Positions 27,363-35,652 of a stretch of 64,000 nucleotides of DNA are shown piece after piece. Position numbers and translations under genes: made by a program. Source of the stretch: Ammoniphilus resinae (GTDB lineage Bacteria > Bacillota > Bacilli > Aneurinibacillales > RAOX-1); assembly GCF_017873965.1 (NCBI RefSeq), contig NZ_JAGGKT010000004.1:124001-188000 (forward strand), in the 5' to 3' direction. Every line of letters starts with the position of its first letter. The first letter of the stretch is position 1. The notes under the pieces are model-generated. The model was not told the origin of the DNA. It made no database searches and worked only from the letters and a program-made list of their open reading frames with translations.

Positions 27363-28253
27363 TTATACGAAGAAAATTTATTATCTGAATACCATATTCG
27401 TTATGGTGGTTATGGCGGCATTGCATATCACCATGTTTCGGATAATTACATTGCATTATTTAGCCACTTCATACCCTGTGGGGTTTGGGAAGCCGTGTAC
27501 ATTATTGATGGACTACTCAAAAATCAATCTGATATACAACCAGACACCTTACATGCCGATACACAAGGTCAATCCACACCCGTTTTCGCTCTAACTCATC
27601 TCCTTGGAATCAATCTGATGCCTAGGATTCGCAACTGGAAGGATCTGAAGTTCTTTCGTCCTCATAAAGATGCTCGTTATGAACATATTGATCCGCTATT
27701 TAGTGACGTGATTGACTGGGATCTGCTTGAGACACACTGGCAGGATCTCATGCAGGTGGTCTTGTCGATTAAAGCCGGTAAAGTCCTCCCTTCCACTCTA
27801 CTTAGGAAACTGAGTAATGACAGTAAGAAAAATCGCTTATATCAAGCATTTAGAGAGCTTGGTCGAGTGGTAAGAACTGTGTTTTTGCTCAGATATATCT
27901 CTGACATAAAATTAAGAAAACAAATAAACGCAAGTACAAACAAAGTGGAGGCATATAACGGGTTCTCTAAATGGTTTTTCTTTGGTGGAGATGGCGTTAT
28001 TTCCGAAAATGACCCGGAAGAACAGGAAAAGCGTATTAAATACAATGATCTCGTAGCTAACGCGGTAATTTTCCAAAATGTGGTTGATATGACGATGATC
28101 TTGTGGGGATTGATAAACGAAGGATATACGTTCTCACGAGAAGATCTATTCATGCTCAGTCCCTATCTTACCAGACATATTAAACGATTTGGTGAATATG
28201 TACTTGATTTAGATAATATGCCCCCACCGATAGAAGGAGAAATTCCGGTATAA
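27363..28253 (+). pseudogene. 3' third of a second TnA-type transposase gene (TnA')
   Basis: The 296 codons are in frame from the first base after TnB. They are nearly identical in protein to residues 684-980 of the TnA transposase, with scattered differences such as FFRPHKDARYEHID against FFRPYKNARYKHID. The second catalytic Asp and the Glu are kept, but the first Asp and the N-terminal two thirds are missing. The last residues differ (PPPIEGEIPV). It is the part of a TnA-like copy downstream of the TnB insertion. Confidence 0.9.
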
Positions 28254-28288
28254 ATCAAACAGGGTCACAAACTGGAAATAATATCCAC

Positions 28289-28326
28289 GCTATGACCCAT
28301 TTTTACACGTATCTCGGCTGAACCCC
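28289..28326 (-). repeat. Right terminal inverted repeat of the truncated TnA' copy
   Basis: Read from 28326 on the minus strand it starts GGGGTTCAGCCGAGATACGT, the same 34-base core as the two TnA ends. The flank is TGTAT. Confidence 0.9.
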
Positions 28327-28401
28327 TGTATAGAAAGATGCAAAGGGAGAAAGAAAGTTAAAAAAAGTGGGAATTGAATGGTCTATTCGGAAGGGATAAA
28401 T

Positions 28402-31400
28402 ATGGATATTGAAAAGAACAAAAGTAACCAAAACCGTTTAAGGATTCTTAATGAGGAGGAAATAAAGACTATTTATGAAAAACCAAATTTCACATATGAA
28501 GATCGTTGTTCTTACTTTTCTCTCTCACAGTCTGAGAAAGAGTTGCTACATACATTGCGTTCCATCAAATCTAAAGCTTATTTCATTCTACAATTGGGTT
28601 ACTTCAAAGCCAAACAACTATTTTTTACATTTGACCTCCATGAGGTAGGAGAGGATCTACAGTATGTTTTAAAGGAGTATTTCAACAATAGTGACCTTAA
28701 TGATTGGGGTCCCGTTGATAAATCTACTCGTTTAAAACAACAGCAATTGATTCTTAATTTATTTAACTACCGCAGTTGTGGCATTGCAGAACGGCATACC
28801 ATGGAGGAAAAGGCTCGTAAGGCTGCAACATTTTGCGGTAAACCCATTTATATCTTCCGCGAAATCATGAATTATTTGTCTGAGCATCGTATTGTTGTTC
28901 CTGTTTATAGTCTTATGCAAGATATGATAGGACAGGTAATAACCCATGAACAAAATCGATTGATCACACTGATACAAAACCATCTTAAACAAATGGATAT
29001 CGAAGCTTTAGATCGGTTACTGGAAGACTCGTCTGGATTGTATGAAATTACATTACTGAAGCATGAGCCGAAAGATTTCAGTGCTACTGAGATAAAGCGA
29101 GAGATGGAACGGGGTAAACAAATACAACAGTTGTATCATTTGGCCCAAGAATTGTTGCCAAAGCTAAATATTTCGAACGAAAGCATCAAGTATTACGCTT
29201 CCTTAATAAGCTATTACTCAGTCTTTAGACTGAAACGACTGAATGAATGGATTGTTTATATATATTTATTATGTTTCGTGTTTCATCGTTATCAACGGAT
29301 GCATGACAATCTGATTAACACTTTCATATATAGCGTGAGAGGTTATATCGATGATTCAAAATTAACAGCAAAAGAACGTGTTTACGAGTGCTATACAGAG
29401 AGCAATCAAGACATGAAAAAAGCAGGGGAACTACTCAAAATATTTACTGATGATCATATCCCTGCCGATACTCCCTTTAAGGATATTCAAAGTCGTGCAT
29501 TTACGATTCTAGAACGTCAGAAACTGGAATCCATAGCGACTCAGATCACTACAAATATAAAATATGATGAAACTGCCTTCCAATGGGAACAGATTGATCA
29601 GCAGACACGTCGATTTAAACGTTATTTAAGACCCATATTTTTGCAGGTTGATTTCGTTGCTCCTTCACCGAATGATCCATTAATTAAAGCAATCGATTTT
29701 ATGAAGACCGCCTTTAATAAGAATAAAGCGTTAGGACAGTATCACTCGGATCATTTGCCAAATGGTTTCATACCCGATGGTGCGAAGCGTTATATCTATG
29801 AACAAAAAACAATCTTAGCTGATCGTTATGAATTTTTGGTCTATCGCATCCTGCGCAACCGTTTGGAAGCAGGGGATATATTTTGTCGTGATAGTATCCG
29901 ATTTCGCAGTTTTGAGGATGACCTGATCAATGATCATCAATGGCAACAAAAAGAAACATTGATAGCCGATACTGGTCTGACAATTTTTAACCAACCCATT
30001 CATAGTCATTTAGTGGAACTTGAGAGAAGATTAGAAGATCGAATTACGGAGGTTAACCAAAGCATTGCATCTGGCGAAAATGAACATCTTCAAATAAAAA
30101 AACGGGGTTCACATACCCGATGGACATTACCTTATACTCGGGATACAGAGTCCATTAATCACTCATTCTATGATACATTAAGGCAAATAGACATTAGAAG
30201 TGTCTTGCATTTTGTTCAACAACACTGTCAATTTCTTGACTCATTTGAGCACATTCTGGGGCGTTATGCCAAACAGAATAAAGACAATCGAATTCTTGTT
30301 GCCTGTCTAATCGCTTGGGGAACCAACATGGGGTTAGGTAGGATGGGGGAAATTTCAGATATTAGCTATCCGTTACTGGCTGCCACATCTGATAATTTTA
30401 TTCGTCTGGAGACTTTAAAAGAAGCGAATGATTGTATCAGTAATGCCATAGCCAAACTCCCAATTTTTAAACATTATGACATTGGTGAGACGATTCATTC
30501 TAGTAGTGACGGGCAGAAAATTGAGACCCGAATCAATACCATTAATTCTCGTCATTCACCTAAATACTTCGGTCTTGGTAAAGGGATTGTTTCCTATACA
30601 ATGGTAGCCAACCATATCCCTGTTAATGCTCGAATTATTGGGGCTAATGAGCATGAAAGTCATTATGTGTTTGATATTCTATTCAACAACACATCTGATA
30701 TTCAGCCTGATGTGCATTCCACGGACACACACGGAACCAATGAAGTGAATTTTGCTATCCTTAAATTTTTTGGTTATCAGTTTGCGCCTCGCTACAAGGT
30801 TATTCACGACAAAGTTAGCAAATCTCTTTACGGATTCAAACATCCAAGCCAATATGGAGATATACTGATCAAGCCAGTTCGAAAGATTAATACGAATCTC
30901 ATTATAGAAGAATGGGAAAATATTCAACGAATTATGCTATCCCTTGCAGTTAAAACAACCACACAAAGCATTATAATTGGTAAGCTAAGTGCTTATGCAC
31001 GGAAGAACAAAACCAAACGTGCTTTATGGGAGTACGATAACATCATAAGGAGTCTATATTTTTTGGATTATATTGATTCTCCACCTTTACGCCGAAATGT
31101 GCAAAGGGCATTAAATCGGGGGGAAAGTTATCATAAATTACGCAAAGCAGTATCCTTTGCTAATTTTGGAAAATTACGTTTCAAAAATGAAAATGATCAA
31201 CAAATCTGGGGTGAATGCAGTCGCTTACTCTCCAATTGCATTATTTTTTACAATGCCAGTATTTTATCTAATATGTTGGCTTACCAAGAAACAAAGGGAC
31301 TGGATTCCGACGTTATGAAACAAATATCTTCAGTCGCATGGCAACATATTAACTTCTATGGAAGATACGAGTTTAATATACAACAAGAGTCTGTTGACAT

Positions 31401-31467
31401 GGATGCACTCATTCAAGAATTGGCTCATTCAAAATTTATATCTGAAATAGGGATAAACAATATATAA
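28402..31467 (+). CDS. tnpA: Tn3-family transposase of TnC
   Basis: The 1021-residue transposase is from a third, diverged Tn3-type lineage. The N-terminal half is DUF4158-like (EDRCSYFSLSQSEKELLHTL). The DDE domain shows Asp in HSSSDGQKIETR, Asp in VHSTDTHGTNEVNF and Glu in ALNRGESYHKLRKAVSFANF. ATG 28402 has GGAAGGGA six bases upstream, better than the ATG at 28378. The first Asp block HSSSDGQ is typical of this lineage. No resolvase gene accompanies it in the window, so it may resolve by host recombination or rely on neighbours. Confidence 0.9.
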   Translation: MDIEKNKSNQNRLRILNEEEIKTIYEKPNFTYEDRCSYFSLSQSEKELLHTLRSIKSKAYFILQLGYFKAKQLFFTFDLHEVGEDLQYVLKEYFNNSDLNDWGPVDKSTRLKQQQLILNLFNYRSCGIAERHTMEEKARKAATFCGKPIYIFREIMNYLSEHRIVVPVYSLMQDMIGQVITHEQNRLITLIQNHLKQMDIEALDRLLEDSSGLYEITLLKHEPKDFSATEIKREMERGKQIQQLYHLAQELLPKLNISNESIKYYASLISYYSVFRLKRLNEWIVYIYLLCFVFHRYQRMHDNLINTFIYSVRGYIDDSKLTAKERVYECYTESNQDMKKAGELLKIFTDDHIPADTPFKDIQSRAFTILERQKLESIATQITTNIKYDETAFQWEQIDQQTRRFKRYLRPIFLQVDFVAPSPNDPLIKAIDFMKTAFNKNKALGQYHSDHLPNGFIPDGAKRYIYEQKTILADRYEFLVYRILRNRLEAGDIFCRDSIRFRSFEDDLINDHQWQQKETLIADTGLTIFNQPIHSHLVELERRLEDRITEVNQSIASGENEHLQIKKRGSHTRWTLPYTRDTESINHSFYDTLRQIDIRSVLHFVQQHCQFLDSFEHILGRYAKQNKDNRILVACLIAWGTNMGLGRMGEISDISYPLLAATSDNFIRLETLKEANDCISNAIAKLPIFKHYDIGETIHSSSDGQKIETRINTINSRHSPKYFGLGKGIVSYTMVANHIPVNARIIGANEHESHYVFDILFNNTSDIQPDVHSTDTHGTNEVNFAILKFFGYQFAPRYKVIHDKVSKSLYGFKHPSQYGDILIKPVRKINTNLIIEEWENIQRIMLSLAVKTTTQSIIIGKLSAYARKNKTKRALWEYDNIIRSLYFLDYIDSPPLRRNVQRALNRGESYHKLRKAVSFANFGKLRFKNENDQQIWGECSRLLSNCIIFYNASILSNMLAYQETKGLDSDVMKQISSVAWQHINFYGRYEFNIQQESVDMDALIQELAHSKFISEIGINNI

Positions 31468-31488
31468 GGAGTACTTTGTTAGAAATTT

Positions 31489-31531
31489 TAGGGAAGCACT
31501 CCTTATTCCCCTTTTTCGGGGGATGTGCAAA
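31489..31531 (-). repeat. Probable right terminal repeat of TnC
   Basis: Read inward from about 31530 it is GGGTGTTTTTGCACATCCCC and then CGAAAAAGGGGAATAAGG, the purine-start length expected of a Tn3-family tip. It includes the small dyad ATTCCCC/GGGGGAT. No left partner is present for comparison, so the exact boundary is a guess. Confidence 0.4.
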
Positions 31532-31535
31532 AACA

Positions 31536-31982
31536 CCCAATCTCGATCTGTTCCGCGTAATAGCGGGACGCACCAAGACACCGCTATCGGCGGGGGAGAG
31601 GCTTCATACGAGATGGGACTTTGAGCAGCTGCTCAAGCTTGATGCCGTGTCTATTATTCAACCTGATATATGCAATTGTGGAGGCCTTTCGGAGGCGAAG
31701 AAAATCAGTGATCTGGCGATGATCTATGATGTCCGAGTTCAGGCGCATGTTGCTGGGACACCGATCGCTGAAGCTGCAGCGATGCAGCTCGAAGCCGCCA
31801 TTCCGAACTTCTTCATTCATGAATCTTATTACATGCAACCCTATGAGGATAACCTGACCTATTGTAAATATCGCTATCTTCCTGAAAATGGGTATTTAAC
31901 CGTTCCTGATCTTCCCGGACTCGGACAGGAGTTGACTGATGAGGCGATGGAGCAGGCACTCGCGCATCTTGTGGTAGACTAG
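31536..31982 (+). pseudogene. 3' part of an enolase-superfamily sugar-acid dehydratase gene, cut by TnC
   Basis: About 143 codons encode the C-terminal barrel half of a mandelate racemase / galactonate-dehydratase-like protein: TPLSAGERLHTRWDFEQLL, the strand SIIQPDICNCGGLSEAKKI with Asp and neighbouring residues of the barrel, VQAHVAGTPIAEAAAMQLEA with the catalytic-type His, and an ENGYLTVPDLPGLG tail. The capping domain and first barrel strands are missing, replaced by the end of TnC. Before disruption it probably belonged to the catabolic operon downstream, supplying a dehydration step for a sugar acid (inference). The base composition is more GC-rich than the transposons on its left. Confidence 0.8.
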
Positions 31983-31996
31983 GGCACTAATCGAAC

Positions 31997-32022
31997 CGTC
32001 ATAGCGCTTTTGCGCTTTGACG
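31997..32022. terminator. Strong hairpin after the dehydratase remnant
   Basis: CGTCA-AGCGC pairs with GCGCT-TGACG around TTTT with one mismatched pair. There is no T tract, so it may be a factor-dependent terminator or an mRNA-stabilising stem. Confidence 0.45.
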
Positions 32023-32045
32023 AATAGGGTTAGAAAAGGGCTAAT

Positions 32046-32172
32046 TTATAGTCCATATTCTTTCATTTTCCTACACAGAGTAGAACGGTTCATATTTAGA
32101 TATTTCGCTGTTTCACTGCAGTTGTATTTACAGATTTTTTAAACAACTGCTATTTTTTGTTCTTCCGACAAA
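32046..32172 (-). pseudogene. Remnant of a Fis-type HTH from a sigma-54-dependent activator
   Basis: The minus strand reads ICKYNCSETAKYLNMNRSTL then CRKMKEYGL and TAA at 32046. This is the classic Fis/NtrC C-terminal helix-turn-helix (N-t-AA--LgisrsTLyrKlk-ygl). Upstream, SEEQKIAVV is followed by an in-frame TAA, and no AAA+ domain remains. It is the last 40 codons of a lost enhancer-binding regulator, probably of the former catabolic locus. Confidence 0.7.
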
Positions 32173-32286
32173 AAAAACTTATTCGAGACGCTGTAATTAC
32201 TATGAACCCGAAAAGGAGACTCTTTTTCATCTGTTTTTACCGAACAATAGGAAAAGAAATTCATTTAAATTTTTTCTAAAAATTAA

Positions 32287-32343
32287 TTGACAGTAATTCA
32301 AAAATTAAATAAAATGAAAACGTATTCTGGAAAACATATTCTG
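32287..32343 (+). promoter_or_regulatory. Sigma-A promoter with tandem operator repeats for the lacI-led operon
   Basis: TTGACA (32287-32292), a 17-bp spacer and TAAAAT (32310-32315) form a near-consensus promoter. Over the expected start site lie two head-to-tail 14-bp copies, GAAAACGTATTCTG (32316-32329) and GAAAACATATTCTG (32330-32343). TGAAAACGTATTCT also resembles a CcpA cre box at 12 of 14 positions. Likely autorepression by the LacI-type regulator, catabolite repression, or both (inference). Confidence 0.7.
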
Positions 32344-32454
32344 TGCGAGTGATAAACGTGCTATCTTCAAGATTTCTTTATATAATCAATTGGAGTAAGA
32401 TCTGGCTTCTATTGCGTCGTACAACTGACTTTAGTGAGAAAGGAATCGTTAAGT

Positions 32455-33516
32455 ATGAAGGTTACTGTTAAGGATATTGCTCGCACGGCTGGAGTTTCCC
32501 AGTCAACTGTTTCCAAGGTGCTCAATAATTATGCACAAGTAAAGGAATCAACAAGAAAGAAAGTGCTGAAGGCTGTGGAAGAACTTGGGTTTGTCCCGGA
32601 TCTTGTAGCAAGAAGCCTAGTGATGAATAGAACAGGGACAATAGGTCTTATCGTCGGTGATATTGCCAATCCATTCTTCTCTGAAACAGCAAAGGTCATT
32701 ATTGCCGAAGCGAGAAAAAGCGGAATCGATGTGATCCTAAGCGACACAGATTATCGGTCTGAGCTGATGGAAATGGCTGTAAAAAATATGTTAGCGAGAA
32801 GAGTGGACGGAATTTTGATTTCTGCAGTCGATCGAAAGGATACATTTACAACTGATTTATATAAGAAAGGGTATCCCCTTGTACTATTTAACCGCCATCC
32901 AGATAGCGACTTAGTGAATTACATTGTATTGGATAACGGGAAAGGCTCAAGATTGGCTGTAAATCACTTGGTCCAGTTAGGTCATCGAAGAATATCCTTC
33001 ATTTCGGGACCGTTACAATTTTCGACTTTTCATCACAGGTATTTGGGTTATAAAAACGCGATACAGGAACACAACATTCCGTACATTGAGGAGTTTGTCT
33101 TTGATGGGGATCCTTCCTATGAAAGTATAAACGATTACTTGAAGGAATTATTAAATAAGGATGAGAAACCAACGGCATTCTTTGCTGCGACCGACCAACT
33201 TGCCATTCACGTCATGGATGCGTTAGCTAGAATGGGCTTTAATGTTCCGTTAGATTTTTCAGTGATCGGGTTTGATAATATTGACATCTCTTCAAACCCA
33301 CATATTAATTTAACGACGGTTTCCCAAAATAAAAAAGAGATGGCTAAATTAGCCTTGGAGAAACTTCTGGCTCTGATTGATGAAGGTGAAATACCTGAAC
33401 AGCCCATCCATATCACGCTGGAACCAAAATTGATTATCCGAAAAACAGTGGGGGTCAATTATGAGCAGTTTCACTATGAAACGCCTCGGGGTGAAATCAG
33501 TCTTTCTGAAGGATAG
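32455..33516 (+). CDS. LacI-family transcriptional regulator of the catabolic operon
   Basis: The 353-residue repressor has an N-terminal HTH with hinge (VTVKDIARTAGVSQSTVSKV) and a periplasmic-binding-protein-like effector domain (TIGLIVGDIANPFFSETAKV; NPHINLTTVSQNKKEMAKLA). ATG 32455 has AAGGA about ten bases upstream and gives the usual family N terminus; the GTG at 32434 adds seven non-family residues. It is the first gene after the promoter with tandem repeats and 32 bp upstream of the SDR gene, so it is probably autoregulated and induced by the substrate of the operon. Confidence 0.9.
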   Translation: MKVTVKDIARTAGVSQSTVSKVLNNYAQVKESTRKKVLKAVEELGFVPDLVARSLVMNRTGTIGLIVGDIANPFFSETAKVIIAEARKSGIDVILSDTDYRSELMEMAVKNMLARRVDGILISAVDRKDTFTTDLYKKGYPLVLFNRHPDSDLVNYIVLDNGKGSRLAVNHLVQLGHRRISFISGPLQFSTFHHRYLGYKNAIQEHNIPYIEEFVFDGDPSYESINDYLKELLNKDEKPTAFFAATDQLAIHVMDALARMGFNVPLDFSVIGFDNIDISSNPHINLTTVSQNKKEMAKLALEKLLALIDEGEIPEQPIHITLEPKLIIRKTVGVNYEQFHYETPRGEISLSEG

Positions 33517-33548
33517 TAATCAAATTATGTAAATCGGAGGTTCTTGCG

Positions 33549-34325
33549 GTGAACACCAGGGATATTCATTCTATGTTTAATCTTAGCGATAAGGTCGCGG
33601 TCATAACTGGAGCTAGTAAAGGGATCGGAAGAGAAATTTCCTTATTACTGGCTGATGCTGGAGTAGACGTAGTGATCATTGCTAGAAATCGGACAGAGCT
33701 TGAGGAGGTCGCGGCAGAAATTAAGGAAAAAGGGCGAAGAGTGTTGATCATCCCCTTAGACATTACACGAACGGAAGATGTTGAATTGGCCGTCGAACAA
33801 ATAATTCAATATTATGGTGCTATCGATATTCTTGTCAATAACGCCGGTATTAACATTCCCAAACCAGCTGTTGAGGTAACGGAATCTGACTGGGATCGAG
33901 TGATGGATCTTAATTTAAGAAGCGCTTTCTTCGTCAGCCAAGCGGTTGGCCGGCAAATGATCAAACAAAAACGGGGGAAAATCATCCATATTTCATCACA
34001 GATGGCTTTTGTGGGGTATTATGATCGGGCTGCTTACTGTTCAAGTAAAGGAGGGCTCACTCAAATGATGAAGGCCTTAGCGATTGAGTGGGCACCCTAT
34101 CAAGTGAATGTGAACGCCATTGCTCCCACATTCATCGAAACACAGATGACAAAAAATATGTTTGAAAAAGAAGAATTTCGAAGAGATGTGTTAAGCAGAA
34201 TCCCGATGGGAAGGCTTGCCAAGCCTGAGGATTTATTTGGGGCGATTCTGTTCCTTGCCTCTGGCACATCGGATATGGTAACGGGACAAACCATTGTCGT
34301 AGACGGTGGTTGGACGGTTTGGTAA
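33549..34325 (+). CDS. Short-chain dehydrogenase/reductase (gluconate 5-dehydrogenase-like)
   Basis: The 258-residue classical SDR has the Rossmann TGASKGIG near 20-27, NNAGIN, active-site Ser with Tyr-X3-Lys in AAYCSSKGG, and the C-terminal TGQTIVVDGG. Classical SDRs interconvert hydroxyl and keto groups with NAD(P). The start MFNLSDKVAVITGASKG after a short leader is close to gluconate/2-dehydro-3-deoxygluconate dehydrogenases. GTG 33549 follows CGGAGG. Its place as first enzyme of the operon suggests oxidation of a sugar acid or similar hydroxy compound (inference). Confidence 0.85.
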   Translation: MNTRDIHSMFNLSDKVAVITGASKGIGREISLLLADAGVDVVIIARNRTELEEVAAEIKEKGRRVLIIPLDITRTEDVELAVEQIIQYYGAIDILVNNAGINIPKPAVEVTESDWDRVMDLNLRSAFFVSQAVGRQMIKQKRGKIIHISSQMAFVGYYDRAAYCSSKGGLTQMMKALAIEWAPYQVNVNAIAPTFIETQMTKNMFEKEEFRRDVLSRIPMGRLAKPEDLFGAILFLASGTSDMVTGQTIVVDGGWTVW

Positions 34326-34458
34326 TTTAGTAGATTAGTAGAGTTCTATCACTGAAGAATTTCTAAACTATATTTTTTTGAAGAAAGCAGAATACGTATT
34401 ACACCAACGGAATACGATTTCAGACAAAAGCTGTCACAGATTAGGGGAGAAGAAGAGG

Positions 34459-35631
34459 ATGCAGACTTTATTTCAAGATTTTAGAATGCCCAGTAACCTT
34501 CGGTTTGGTGTAGGTGCGTTGGCCACATTACCGGAAGAAGTGAAACAATGGGGTGCTACAAAAATTGGGTTGGTCAGTGATCGGGGCTTGGAGAAGGCGG
34601 GGCTTGTTGGCCGGGTTGTGGAATTGCTTGGGTCGCTTTCCATCCCCATTGTGACCTTTACAGAAATAGCAGGTGAACCGACCTTCCGTTTAGTCGAGCA
34701 GGCTGTAAACCACTTTAAAAGAGAGCAGTGCGATTTGGTTATTGGAATTGGCGGGGGCAGTGCGTTAGATGTGGCCAAAACGACAGCCTCTTTATTAGAT
34801 AAGAGTGACTTGGATCCCTATTTAAGAAGAAATGAGAAAATTGAAATCAGAAAGATCCCATGTATACTTCTCCCGACCACATCGGGGACGGGGTCTGAAG
34901 TTACGATGAATGCTATCTTTGGAGATGAAGAACAAGAATTGAAGCGCGGGATTGTGAGTCCTGTTCTTTTGCCTGATCTAGCGATTATTGATCCTGAACT
35001 TACGTTATCCTGCCCGCCGCGGGTGACCGCTTCATCCGGGATCGATGCCTTTACACATGCGATCGAATCTTATATTTCAGTCCGGGCCACACCATTAACC
35101 AAAATTTATGCTGAGAAAGCCATGAAGCAGTTTCCCCATCATATTACTAAAGCTGTTCACCATGGCGCGAATCTAGAGGCGAGGACGGGGATGTGTTGGG
35201 TAAGTACGCTAGCTGGGGTTACCCTGGCAAATGCCGGTGTCGGTGCTGTACATGCTCTTGCCTATCCGTTGGGTGGAAAGTTTCATATTGAACATGGGAT
35301 CGCCAATGCACTCTTGATGCCTTATGTGTTTCAGGTTATTGGAACGACCTGCATCCAGGAGATGGTCGATGTAGCTGCTTTCTTGCAATTAGGAGACTAT
35401 CACCAAAAACCAAGTGAAGCGCTAAATGCCGTAGTTGACTATTTCTACCAATTACTTAAACAATTAGATCTTCCTTCTTCCTTGGCTCAATTGGAAGTAG
35501 ATGAACAATCACTGCCGGTTCTTGCAAATCAGGCATCCAAGATTGATCGGCTTTTAAACAATACCCCCTATTATTTAAACGAAAGAAAGATTTTACAGAT
35601 TTATCAAAAGGCGTTTCGGGGAGAACTTTAA
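34459..35631 (+). CDS. Iron-containing alcohol dehydrogenase
   Basis: The 390-residue group III alcohol dehydrogenase has the NAD site IGIGGGSALDVAKTTASL, TTSGTGSEVT, and metal ligands in SSGIDAFTHAIESY and GAVHALAYPLGGKFHIEHG (Asp and three His). I choose ATG 34459, just after GGGGAGAAGAAGAGG; the longer frame from 34378 has no family match. Such enzymes reduce aldehydes to alcohols or act on maleylacetate-type ketones. It lies between an SDR and an aldehyde dehydrogenase, which suggests that an aldehyde intermediate is either reduced here or oxidised by the next enzyme (inference). Confidence 0.88.
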   Translation: MQTLFQDFRMPSNLRFGVGALATLPEEVKQWGATKIGLVSDRGLEKAGLVGRVVELLGSLSIPIVTFTEIAGEPTFRLVEQAVNHFKREQCDLVIGIGGGSALDVAKTTASLLDKSDLDPYLRRNEKIEIRKIPCILLPTTSGTGSEVTMNAIFGDEEQELKRGIVSPVLLPDLAIIDPELTLSCPPRVTASSGIDAFTHAIESYISVRATPLTKIYAEKAMKQFPHHITKAVHHGANLEARTGMCWVSTLAGVTLANAGVGAVHALAYPLGGKFHIEHGIANALLMPYVFQVIGTTCIQEMVDVAAFLQLGDYHQKPSEALNAVVDYFYQLLKQLDLPSSLAQLEVDEQSLPVLANQASKIDRLLNNTPYYLNERKILQIYQKAFRGEL

Positions 35632-35652
35632 TTACGTAGGAGGAGAGTAACG

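Larger units (their letters stand above)
28327..31531 (+). mobile_element. TnC: left-truncated Tn3-family transposon
   Basis: It consists of a complete transposase gene without resolvase, directly beyond the TnA' right repeat. A probable right end lies near 31489-31531 (read inward: GGGTGTTTTTGCACATCCCC). No matching left repeat is found between 28327 and 28402, so the left end is gone. It beheads a sugar-acid dehydratase gene on its right side. Confidence 0.55.
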
